From: JAAAOZ01 sp964496595
GTDB taxonomy: Bacteria; Chloroflexota; Anaerolineae; B4-G1; SLSP01
Length of the DNA stretch: 19,691 nucleotides
Reading direction: 5' to 3'
Assembly: GCA_964496595.1 (NCBI GenBank)
Contig: CAZCAI010000091.1
Span: 1 to 19,691 of the forward strand
Positions within the stretch are counted from its first letter, which is position 1, and each line of letters opens with the position of its first letter. The translations under genes were made by a program, and so were the position numbers. Of this stretch, positions 7,857 through 14,821 are shown in pieces. Under the pieces are notes generated by a model that was not told the DNA's origin, made no database searches, and saw only the letters and a list, made by a program, of their open reading frames with translations.

Positions 7857-9448
7857 ATGGGACGCTGGTTGATGTTATTGTTGGGCATCCTGATGGTGTT
7901 GACGGTCGCCGTGGGTTGGCGTCTGGGGCCGGGGTTGGAGGGGCAATTCGTGCCGGGCGTCTGGGTGTGGGATATGTCCCTGGCGCGAATGACGCCCTCG
8001 GAGGTNNNNNNNNNNNNNNNNNNNNNNNNNNNNNNNNNNNNNNNNNNNNNNNNNNNNNNNNNNNNNNNNNNNNNNNNNNNNNNNNNNNNNNNNNNNNNNN
8101 NNNNNCGTTGCACCTGGCCTCCGGCGAGATCGGGCGGCGCATGGATGTGACGGCTACGCTGGCGCAGCTTGAACCGCATCTGCACAACTTGACGCCGACC
8201 GAAATCGTGCCGGTGTTGCACGAGCAGGCGCCGCAGATCACGGATGAGGAGGCCGCCCGCGCATTGAACGTCGCCAATGCTATGTTGAAGGAGCCGCTCA
8301 CCTTGCTTCTTTCCGATCCGCAGACCGGCGACGTTGGCCCGTGGACGCTCTCGCCAGAGGTGCTGGCAAATATGTTGCGCGTGCACACGGAGGCGGATGA
8401 GGTCTCTATCGCGCTGGAAGACGCGGCGCTGCGCGAATTCCTGGGGCCGGTGGCGATGGCTATCCATCGCGCTCCCGTCGACGCTCATTTCAGCTTCGAT
8501 ACCGAATTGCGCGAAGTCACGCCCATCTCGTCCAGCGTCACGGGCCGCGAGTTGGACATCGAGGCGACGATTGCTCAAATCCAGCAGCGATTACGCAACG
8601 GCGAGCACTTTGTGCCGCTGGTGGTGAACGAGATCCCGCCCGACTATCCCGACACGTTGACGGCGACCGATTTGGGCATCACGGAGGTGGTGGCCGTGGG
8701 CGAATCCTACTTCACCGGCTCCTCTTCGGCGCGCGATAAGAACATCCGCCTGGGCGCCTCGCAGTTCGATGGCGTGTTGGCGCCGCCGGGCGCGACCTTC
8801 TCCTTCAACGAGCATCTGGGGGATGTGACGCTGGAGAAGGGCTACGATGAATCCTACGTCATCATCGGGGATCGAACGGTGCCGGGCGTGGGCGGCGGCA
8901 TCTGCCAGGTGGCGACGACGATGTTCCGCGCCGCCTATGACGGCGGTTTTCCCATCGTCGAGCGCTGGCCGCACGCCTATCGCGTGGGCTACTACGAGCT
9001 GGGCGGCTACGGCCCTGGCTTCGACGCGACCGTCTACTCCCCGCTGGTGGATTTCCAGTTTGTCAACGACACGCCCCATCACCTGCTCATCAAGCCGGTG
9101 GTGGATTCAGCGAGCGCGCGGCTGCGCTTTGTTATCTATGGAACGCGGGACGGCCGCACTGTGGAGCAGATTGGGCCGGAGTGGGGGGATTCGATCCCGC
9201 CGGAGACGTCCATCTACGAATATGATCCTGATCTTCCGGCCGGATCAGTGCGGCAGATTGAGAAAGCTCACAACGGGCTGCGCGCGACGTTGGGCCGCGT
9301 GGTGCGCGATGCCGAGGGGAATGTGATGTATCGCGACACGTTCGTCAGCGATTTTGTGCCGTGGCCGGCGCGCTATCTCTACGGCCCCGGCTTCGATCCG
9401 CCCCCGGATGCCGAGGTCATTCGTCCCGATGAATCGGGAGAGGACTAG
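7857..9448 (+). CDS. VanW-family protein, N-terminal membrane anchor, interrupted by an assembly gap
   Basis: The start at 7857 is set by GGGAGGTGAG directly upstream. Before the gap: a membrane anchor or signal segment (WLMLLLGILMVLTVAVGW), then GVWVWDMSLARMTP, the usual opening of a PG_binding_4-like repeat. After 100 N: two more repeat segments (GEIGRRMDVTATLAQ and GRELDIEATIAQI, each followed by a V/L..E..P strand) and then a VanW domain with FSFNEHLGDVT, GGGICQVATTMFRAA and a YSPLVDFQFVNDTP core. The reading phase changes across the gap, which the unknown gap length explains: the true missing length should be 2 modulo 3. The protein is probably exported and acts at the cell wall. VanW proteins are named from glycopeptide-resistance clusters but their biochemistry is unsettled. 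No van ligase genes are near. Residue count is unknown. Confidence 0.85.
8006..8105. other. Assembly gap of exactly 100 N
   Basis: A run of 100 N, the conventional size for a gap of unknown length, inside the VanW-family gene. The first PG-binding repeat of that protein is largely missing, so the real gap may be longer than 100 nt. Confidence 0.98.
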
Positions 9449-9466
9449 GGGCGATTTGGCGTTGCG

Positions 9467-9511
9467 AAGAATGGTTGGGGGATCTTATTCCATCCATTCT
9501 TAACCATTCTT
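9467..9511. repeat. Inverted repeat after the VanW gene
   Basis: AAGAATGGTT (9467-9476) pairs perfectly with AACCATTCTT (9502-9511); the flanking GCG and CGC also pair with a bulge. A second CCATTCTT unit precedes the right arm. Probably an accessory hairpin ahead of the strong terminator. Confidence 0.6.
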
Positions 9512-9517
9512 GACGCA

Positions 9518-9550
9518 AAATGCCCGACAGTCATCGACTGTCGGGCATTT
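9518..9550. terminator. Bidirectional terminator between convergent genes
   Basis: A perfect 15-bp stem (AAATGCCCGACAGTC with its complement) around a 3-nt loop ATC, with A-rich and T-rich sides, lies between the convergent stop codons at 9448 and 9576. It can serve both transcripts. Confidence 0.9.
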
Positions 9551-9575
9551 GTAATGTGATATGGTTGCCGCGAGC

Positions 9576-10703
9576 TTAATCTTCCTGCTTGATCCAGGCG
9601 CGCAGCTCGACGCTGAGCTTTTGGACGTAGCTCTTATTGGGGAGATTGCCTTCTGCATACTCTAGTTCCCTCACTCTGGCCTGAACGCGCAGGGCAGTTG
9701 TCTCCAGTACAACTTCTACCCCGGGCTTCAGGAGGAGCACATCCTCTCCCTTTGGCTCTAGTTTAGCGCGGAGATCCGGCTCCTTGATCGCGAAATCGCT
9801 GGCCAGCACCTTGGTGATCGTCTTGATGTCGCTCTTGTCGAAGAGCCACGCCTCGAAAGCGGTGACCTTCTTGGGATCAGGCTCGCCGATGGTCTCCGAG
9901 ATGCCAATGCCGCACTCGCCCAGGAAGTCGTTGTCGATTTCGATGCTGAAGGAGGGGTCGAAGTAGTCATCGCCCAGGACGTAGGTGGTGGTGAAGGATT
10001 TGACCGGCTCGCGACCTCCTGCCGGTTTGGCCGGCGGCACGCCCTCGATTTCTTTCACGGGGGCGCCATATTCTTCCCCATAATCCTCAGCCCGGGAGGG
10101 AGGTGCGGACTTTTTACCTCCCGCCTTCTTGCGATCTACGCGCGATTTGAGGATATAGAAGACGGCGCCAACGGCCACTAAGACCAAAATGAGCGCGCCT
10201 AGAATCGTCAGCAGGCTGAGGCCTGCGTCTTCTTCCGCTCCTGCTTCTCCCTCTGCCGGCGCCTCGCGGATAGCCTTCAAATCTGCCTGGAGGAATTGCA
10301 GGCTTGAGGGGTTGAGGTCAAACCGCTCGGCGTTGTCGATGGCTTCTTGGACGTCATTCGGCAGTGTTTGCTTCCTTTCCAGCCACGGGATATTTTTGGG
10401 CCGTTCGATGTTTAGCCCCAACTTCTCGCGGACCATCTCCGCGTCCTGCGTCATCGCGTAGTCTTGGGCAACGGAATCGAGGTAGTAGGCGCGGAAGTCG
10501 GCGCGCAGGTGGCCGGGCGTGGCATTTTCCCACTTGACTGGGAAGAGTCCCCATCCAATGATAAGTCCGAGGATAAGCCCTATTCCGACAGAAATCGGAA
10601 ACTTAAACCGATCCCAGATTGGTTGGCCCTTCACCATAACCTGTGAGAATATTCCAAAAAATACGGTAAGAATGTTGTACCAGAGATTCTTCAAAGCGTC
10701 CAT
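9576..10703 (-). CDS. Unrecognised membrane protein with cytoplasmic C-terminal domain
   Basis: I do not recognise this 375-residue protein. Seen: an amphipathic or hydrophobic N-terminus (9-24), TM at about 35-54, an extracytoplasmic stretch at about 55-160 with Pro/Leu/charged helices, a second TM at about 161-185 followed by KSRVDRKK, an Arg/Lys/Pro linker (186-228), and a folded C-terminal domain at about 230-375 starting FTTTYVLGDDYFDPSF and containing GECGIGISETIG and AFEAWLFDKSD. By the positive-inside rule both termini are cytoplasmic. The start at 10703 has AAGGGAG upstream. A weak promoter, TTGCAA (10777-10782), 17 nt, TACTCT (10754-10759), may drive it. Monocistronic and convergent with the VanW gene. 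The C-terminal domain looks like a cargo- or partner-binding module; function is unknown. Confidence 0.8.
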   Translation of the reverse strand: MDALKNLWYNILTVFFGIFSQVMVKGQPIWDRFKFPISVGIGLILGLIIGWGLFPVKWENATPGHLRADFRAYYLDSVAQDYAMTQDAEMVREKLGLNIERPKNIPWLERKQTLPNDVQEAIDNAERFDLNPSSLQFLQADLKAIREAPAEGEAGAEEDAGLSLLTILGALILVLVAVGAVFYILKSRVDRKKAGGKKSAPPSRAEDYGEEYGAPVKEIEGVPPAKPAGGREPVKSFTTTYVLGDDYFDPSFSIEIDNDFLGECGIGISETIGEPDPKKVTAFEAWLFDKSDIKTITKVLASDFAIKEPDLRAKLEPKGEDVLLLKPGVEVVLETTALRVQARVRELEYAEGNLPNKSYVQKLSVELRAWIKQED

Positions 10704-11059
10704 GGCAACTCCCTTCTGGCTAATAGATAGATGGTGAGGTCATTATGTATTAGAGAGTACCACAATTATCGGGGAATTGCAAGTGAGGATTCAGGGCTGT
10801 GGGTCTTTTGGCTTCCGCCGAATAACTTCCCTGGAGGGCCTCAGAAATGGCGCGGATTTACGTGTTGGTGGGGATCATAGACCTTTTTGACGTCGTTGCT
10901 GGGTTGCGGGTGGGAGTGCACCAGCGCTTGGCAAATTGCGCCCGGCGAATTCCTGGAGAGCCTGCTACGTTTGGCTAGTTCATCGGGCTGTGATAAGATG
11001 GAGGAGAAGACAGGTTGGCCTGGTTAGCTTTTTTGGTTAGCGTTTTAAGGAGGGGTACG
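10704..11059. other. Divergent intergenic region, 356 nt
   Basis: It lies between the divergent membrane-protein and LURP-one-like genes. Apart from weak promoter candidates at each end (10754-10782 minus, 10971-10999 plus) I see no ORF with a ribosome site, no repeat and no convincing RNA structure. Confidence 0.5.
10971..10999 (+). promoter_or_regulatory. Predicted promoter of the LURP-one-like gene
   Basis: TTGGCT (10971-10976), a 17-nt spacer, and TAAGAT (10994-10999) with an extended TGA immediately before. The leader would be about 54 nt. Confidence 0.5.
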
Positions 11060-11548
11060 ATGCGATATCTCATGAAGCAGAAGTTTTTCTCACTGGCGGA
11101 CAGCTTTATGATTCGGGATGCTCAGGGGAACCCGGCTTTCGAGGTGAAGGGCAAGCTGCTGAGCCTGGGCGACAAGTTGGATATTTATCGGCCGGATGGG
11201 GAGATGGCGGCCCAGGTGCGACAGAAGGTGCTCAGCCTGGGCACGCGTTATCGCATTTTGCGTGATGGCGAGGTGCATGCGATGGTGAAGAAGCGTCGCT
11301 TCACGTTGTTGAAGGATAAGTTCAATGTGGAGATGTACGACGGCACGCCCGACATCGAGATCGAAGGGAATATCCTGGAACATAATTATCGCTTCGAGCG
11401 GGCCGGGCGTCCGGTGGCGCGCGTCTCCAAGCAGTGGGTCTCGTTGCGCGATAGCTATGGCATCGATATTGCGGAGGGCGAGGACGATGTGTTGATCCTG
11501 GCCTGCGCCATTATCATCGATATGATCAGCCACAACCACTCGGATTAG
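11060..11548 (+). CDS. LURP-one-related (LOR/Tubby-like) protein
   Basis: A 162-residue soluble protein made of repeated beta hairpins: MRYLMKQKFFSLADSF, IRDAQGNPAFEVKGKLLSLGDKL, YRPDGEMAAQVRQKVLSLGTRY, RDGEVHAMVKKRRFTLLKDKF, and a closing VSKQWVSLRDSYGIDIAEGEDD with a C-terminal hydrophobic helix (LILACAIIIDMI). This is the pattern of the LOR family (PF04525), a 12-stranded barrel around a central helix related to Tubby and scramblases. The biochemical role in bacteria is not established; membrane or lipid association has been suggested for relatives. The start at 11060 is supported by AAGGAGG 6 nt upstream; the in-frame ATG at 11015 lacks a site. It stands alone between its own promoter and a downstream hairpin. 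Confidence 0.88.
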   Translation: MRYLMKQKFFSLADSFMIRDAQGNPAFEVKGKLLSLGDKLDIYRPDGEMAAQVRQKVLSLGTRYRILRDGEVHAMVKKRRFTLLKDKFNVEMYDGTPDIEIEGNILEHNYRFERAGRPVARVSKQWVSLRDSYGIDIAEGEDDVLILACAIIIDMISHNHSD

Positions 11549-11610
11549 GTTATTTTTCTGCTTCTCATGCTCGGAGGGGATCGCAGATTCCCGCCCCATG
11601 GGATGGAATC

Positions 11611-11628
11611 GCGGATTTTTCGATCCGC
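11611..11628. terminator. Small hairpin downstream of the LURP-one-like gene
   Basis: GCGGAT, loop TTTTCG, ATCCGC. An adjacent GATTCC/GGAATC inverted pair lies at about 11586-11610. No T-run follows, so termination is only a possibility. Another pair, CGAGAT and ATCTCG, spans 11635-11665. Confidence 0.3.
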
Positions 11629-11673
11629 TCGGAGCGAGATGTAATGATGTAATATCGAATCTCGATAGCGCGT

Positions 11674-11701
11674 TTGACGTGCTTCTTGAGGACGGTATAA
11701 T
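11674..11701 (+). promoter_or_regulatory. Strong sigma-70-type promoter of the O-antigen ligase-like gene
   Basis: TTGACG (11674-11679), a 16-nt spacer, and perfect TATAAT (11696-11701). The leader would be about 20 nt, with GGAGG at 11711-11715, 12 nt before the ATG. Confidence 0.7.
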
Positions 11702-11727
11702 CGGATGCCTGGAGGCCCAGGTTAAAC

Positions 11728-13221
11728 ATGATCAATTGGCGAACGACAGTTCAAGATTTAGTAGAAGACACGCCTCTGCGCTCGGTGATCTTTACGCGCC
11801 ATGTCTGGCTGACTGTGATTTTGGCCGCGTTCCTGGCCATCGGCGTGGGAATCGGCGGCGGCTGGCTGCTGGCCGAGGTGGGCGTCATTCCTGTCGCCGC
11901 CCTGGTGATTGGGCTGGGGTACTTCGCGTGGATGCTCCAGAACATCGAGATCGCCTATGTGGGCGTTATCGGCATCGTGACGCTGTTGCCCTTTGCCGCT
12001 CTCCCGATTGACATCGGTTTCACGCCGACCTTCTTGGATCTGGCGTTGGGCGGGCTGTTCTTCGTGTGGGTGCTTCCCTACGCGCTCGGCGAGGAGCAGG
12101 CGTTTCTCACCACGCCGGCGGGCGGGCCGGTGTTGGCCTTCGCGCTCTTCGCGATTGTCTCCTTTGTGGCGGGCCTGTCTCACGGCGCACTGACCACCTA
12201 CCTGATTCGTCGTTTCGCTGAAGTGTTGCTGAGCATTGCGCTCTTCTATCTCGTCGTCAACACGGTGCGCGATGTGGGACGGCTCCGGCGTTTGATGCGC
12301 TGGCTCATCCTCTGCGCGACCGCCGCATCGGCGCTGGGGATTGCGCTCTACTTCGTGCCCGATGAACTGGCCATCCGCGCGCTCTCCGCGCTGGGGCGCG
12401 TCGGCTATCCCACCGGGCCGGGCGTGCTACGCTACATCCGCGACGATCCCTCCTTGATGCAGCGCGCCACCTCGACCTCCGTAGACCCCAATGTGCTGGG
12501 CAGTCTCCTCAATATGGCGATGGTGATGGCGGCGCCGCAGCTCTTCGCCGAGCGACCTTTGCTTCCGCGCGTCATCTTGATTCCCTGTTTGGGTGTGCTG
12601 GGCTTAGGCTTGGGCTTGACCATCTCGCGCAGCGCGCTGGTCGGGATGGCGGTCGGGGTTTTTGCGCTGGCGATCTTGCGCTACCGCAAGCTGCTGCCGT
12701 GGCTCATCTTGGCCGCGATCCTGGCGCTGCTGCTGCCGTGGACCCAGGGCTACATCGCGCACTTCATCGAAGGAGTTCAGGGCGAGGATCTCTCCACGCA
12801 GATGCGGATGGGCGAGTATAAGGACGCCTTCATTTTGATCCGACGTTATCCTTTCCTGGGGGTAGGCTTTGCCGGCGCGCCCGATCTGGACATCTATATC
12901 GGCGTGGCCAGCACCTACTTAATCATCGCTCAACAGATGGGGCTGATTGGTCTGACGGCGTTCTTAGTGGTGGTGGGCGTGCTCTTTGTGGGATTCTGGC
13001 GGCATCGTCACGCGGCTGCCTCGCGCCCCGATTTGGAACCGCTCTGGTATGGCATTCACGCCGCGCTGATGGGCGGCTTGGTCGGCGGCATCTTCGATCA
13101 CTACTTTTTCAGCCTCGACTTCCATCATTCGGTGACGCTCTTCTGGCTGATCTTTGGGCTGTCCGCCGCCGCGACGGAGATGGCGTCATCTTCCTCGCAA
13201 AACGTTACCGAGCAGGCATAG
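11728..13221 (+). CDS. O-antigen ligase/polymerase-like (Wzy_C) membrane protein
   Basis: A 497-residue integral membrane protein with about 10-12 hydrophobic segments spread from residue 28 to 485. The central motif TISRSALVGMAVGV (about 296-309) and the later RMGEYKDAFILIRRYPFLGVGF segment (about 357-378) are the Arg-containing and PxxGxG signatures of the Wzy_C family (PF04932). These enzymes polymerise or ligate lipid-linked glycans at the outer face of the cytoplasmic membrane. No glycosyltransferase or flippase genes are near, and Chloroflexota usually lack LPS, so an exopolysaccharide or protein-glycan role is more likely than true O-antigen transfer (inference). The N-terminus has an MINWRTTVQDLVEDT amphipathic lead before TM1. 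The first ATG near the promoter was chosen; GGAGG is 12 nt away. Confidence 0.85.
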   Translation: MINWRTTVQDLVEDTPLRSVIFTRHVWLTVILAAFLAIGVGIGGGWLLAEVGVIPVAALVIGLGYFAWMLQNIEIAYVGVIGIVTLLPFAALPIDIGFTPTFLDLALGGLFFVWVLPYALGEEQAFLTTPAGGPVLAFALFAIVSFVAGLSHGALTTYLIRRFAEVLLSIALFYLVVNTVRDVGRLRRLMRWLILCATAASALGIALYFVPDELAIRALSALGRVGYPTGPGVLRYIRDDPSLMQRATSTSVDPNVLGSLLNMAMVMAAPQLFAERPLLPRVILIPCLGVLGLGLGLTISRSALVGMAVGVFALAILRYRKLLPWLILAAILALLLPWTQGYIAHFIEGVQGEDLSTQMRMGEYKDAFILIRRYPFLGVGFAGAPDLDIYIGVASTYLIIAQQMGLIGLTAFLVVVGVLFVGFWRHRHAAASRPDLEPLWYGIHAALMGGLVGGIFDHYFFSLDFHHSVTLFWLIFGLSAAATEMASSSSQNVTEQA

Positions 13222-13274
13222 AGAGGCAGAGAGGCGCGGAGACGTGAGTTTCTGGCGGGTAGATAATTTGCTGT

Positions 13275-13463
13275 CTAGTCACCGGACACTTCTTAGCTCA
13301 CGGATTAACATTTTTTACATTTAGGAAATCTTTCCGGTAGTCGATTTTGTAATTTAGAATTGCGAATAATGCTTTAAGTAAAGTTTTAAATTCTAAATTC
13401 GCAATTCGAAGCTGAAAGATCTAAAAATCCGTGAGCTATTTTCTAAAAGTGTCCGGTGATTAG
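13275..13463. mobile_element. MITE with terminal inverted repeats and 9-bp target duplication
   Basis: The 189-bp element starts CTAGTCACCGGACAC and ends GTGTCCGGTGATTAG, inverted with one mismatch. Pairing continues inward through TAGCTCACGGATT (13294-13306) against its complement at 13424-13437 and through TTTAGGAAATCTTTC against GAAAGATCTAAA. Exact 9-bp direct repeats ATTTGCTGT flank it at 13266-13274 and 13464-13472, flush with the inverted ends. It has no coding capacity. A 9-bp duplication fits families such as IS4/IS10/IS50 or IS1; the parent transposase is not in the window. To the left, bases 13222-13265 hold only a short AGAGAGGC direct repeat. Confidence 0.9.
13349..13409. repeat. 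Second copy of the AT-rich heptamer hairpin, inside the MITE
   Basis: It shares the order AATTTAGAATTGCGAA, TAATG, AGTAAAG, AAATTCTAAATTCGC with 2368-2446, but has one fewer GAATTGC unit on the left and fewer CGCAATT units on the right. The copies therefore differ mainly by whole heptamers. Confidence 0.8.
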
Positions 13464-13465
13464 AT

Positions 13466-13494
13466 TTGCTGTTTGTTCAGGATCAGAGTATACT
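13466..13494 (+). promoter_or_regulatory. Predicted dnaN promoter; -35 lies in the MITE target duplication
   Basis: TTGCTG (13466-13471), a 17-nt spacer, and TATACT (13489-13494). The -35 is contained in the right-hand target repeat ATTTGCTGT (13464-13472). The leader would be about 83 nt. Confidence 0.6.
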
Positions 13495-13583
13495 TGAAGT
13501 AATATGATATTTGCAACCGCGCGTTTTTTAGATGCGGATTGGCGCACATATTTTAGGTCATTCAACTTCTTAGGAGGCCCTCA

Positions 13584-14714
13584 ATGAAACTTTCTTGTCT
13601 GCAAGAAAATCTCTCTAAAGGCTTGAGCATTATCGGGCGCGCCGTCCCTTCGCGGACGACGATGCCGATTTTGAGCAATGTCTTGATGGCGACGGATCAA
13701 GGTCAACTCAAGTTAGCCGCGACGAATCTGGAATTGAGCATCGTCCACTGGGTCGGCGCGCGCGTCGAAACAGAAGGGGAGATCACCGTCCCCGCTCGCA
13801 ACTTTATCGATCTGGTCAACTCCCTGCCGCCGGAGCAGGTGGATATGGATATTGACACCTCATCCCTATCGATGGCGCTCTCGTGCGGCGCCGTCAACGC
13901 GAGCTTCCGGGGCATCTCGGCGGAGGAGTTCCCCGTCGTGCCCGATCCGAAGGAAGGCGATGGCTTCGCCGTCGAGGCGGGCGATCTGCGCAAGGGATTG
14001 GGGCAGGTCACCTTCGCCGCATCCACCGATGAGGGCCACGCTGTCTTGACGGGCGTGTTGGCGGAGTTCGAAGGCGAGACGCTCACCCTGGCGGCCGCCG
14101 ATGGCTTCCGCCTCTCTGTGCGCCACATCCCGATGATCCATCCCGTGCCGCATCCCTTCAACGTGATCATCCCGGCGCGCGCGCTCTCCGAGCTGATGCG
14201 CATCATTGGCTCGCAGGAAGAGCCGGTCTCGATTTCCACCACGCATCCGCACAACCAGATCCTCTTCCAATTAGAGGACACGGTTCTCAACTCGCAATTG
14301 ATCGATGGACACTTCCCCGACTACCGGCGAATCATTCCCACAGCCCATCGGTTGACGGTGGTGGTGGGCCGCACGGAGTTGTTGCAGGCCTGCAAGCGCG
14401 CCGAGATCTTCGCCCGCGATGTCGCCTACATCGTTAAACTGACCATCGGTGAGAATGAGATAGTCGTCTCCGCCGACTCGTCGGAATCTGGCCAGGGCTC
14501 CACCCGCTTGACGGCCAACATCGAAGGCGAGGATGTGGAGAGCAGACTGGAGATCGCCTTCAATGTCCGCTTCTTGATCGACGTCCTCTCTGCGCTGGAG
14601 ACGCCGCAAGTGCGCTTGGAATTGACCGAGGCCACCAATCCGGGCGTGATCAAAGGGATCGGCAACGATGACTTCGTGCATGTCGTGATGCCGATGCACC
14701 TGGGGCGACGCTAA
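13584..14714 (+). CDS. dnaN: DNA polymerase III beta sliding clamp
   Basis: A 376-residue clamp subunit of standard length; it forms a dimeric ring that tethers polymerase III to DNA. Seen: the N-terminal signature MKLSCLQENLSKGLSIIGRAVPSRTTMPILSNVL, the three-domain layout (about 1-120, 128-245, 247-376), the SVRHI strand, the linker IDGHFPDYRRIIP, and the C-terminal cleft-forming end VVMPMHLGRR (the family usually ends with a VxMPMRL-type strand). TAGGAGG sits 8 nt before the ATG. dnaA, recF and gyrB, the usual partners near the origin, are absent; here it lies between an O-antigen ligase-like gene and a Lon-like protease. A second dnaN elsewhere in the genome cannot be ruled out. A MITE sits directly upstream of the promoter. 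Confidence 0.97.
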   Translation: MKLSCLQENLSKGLSIIGRAVPSRTTMPILSNVLMATDQGQLKLAATNLELSIVHWVGARVETEGEITVPARNFIDLVNSLPPEQVDMDIDTSSLSMALSCGAVNASFRGISAEEFPVVPDPKEGDGFAVEAGDLRKGLGQVTFAASTDEGHAVLTGVLAEFEGETLTLAAADGFRLSVRHIPMIHPVPHPFNVIIPARALSELMRIIGSQEEPVSISTTHPHNQILFQLEDTVLNSQLIDGHFPDYRRIIPTAHRLTVVVGRTELLQACKRAEIFARDVAYIVKLTIGENEIVVSADSSESGQGSTRLTANIEGEDVESRLEIAFNVRFLIDVLSALETPQVRLELTEATNPGVIKGIGNDDFVHVVMPMHLGRR

Positions 14715-14749
14715 GATCTAAAAGGCTATCGAATTAAGTGGAATTTACG

Positions 14750-14788
14750 AAGCCGGATATGAGATGGCGCTCATCTCATATCCGGCTT
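14750..14788 (+). terminator. Long hairpin after dnaN
   Basis: A perfect 17-bp stem (AAGCCGGATATGAGATG with its complement) around loop GCGCT. It is not followed by a clear T-run, so intrinsic termination is probable but not certain. Confidence 0.65.
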
Positions 14789-14815
14789 GAGTGTGTTTAG
14801 GGGTAAATGGATAAT
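14787..14815 (+). promoter_or_regulatory. Candidate promoter placing the transcript start at the Lon-like ATG
   Basis: TTGAGT (14787-14792), a 17-nt spacer, and GATAAT (14810-14815). The expected start is about 7 nt later, at or next to the A of the ATG at 14822. This would make the mRNA leaderless, which fits the lack of a clear Shine-Dalgarno. Confidence 0.35.
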
Positions 14816-14821
14816 TGAGTT

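Noticed and set aside
7981..8130. Apparent frameshift in the VanW gene
   Set aside because: The phase change coincides exactly with a 100-N gap of unknown true length, so it cannot be taken as a real mutation or pseudogene.
7649..8578. 309-codon minus-strand open frame across the N gap
   Set aside because: It is open only because N codons are read through; it overlaps the ROK and VanW genes and shows no protein family features.
11598..12011. 137-codon plus-strand open frame overlapping the O-antigen ligase-like start
   Set aside because: It is out of frame with the membrane protein, loses any protein-like character after about residue 50, and has no ribosome site. The strong promoter at 11674-11701 lies inside it.
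13584..14714. Replication origin near dnaN
   Set aside because: No dnaA gene and no cluster of DnaA-box-like sequence is visible; the AT-rich stretch upstream is explained by the MITE.
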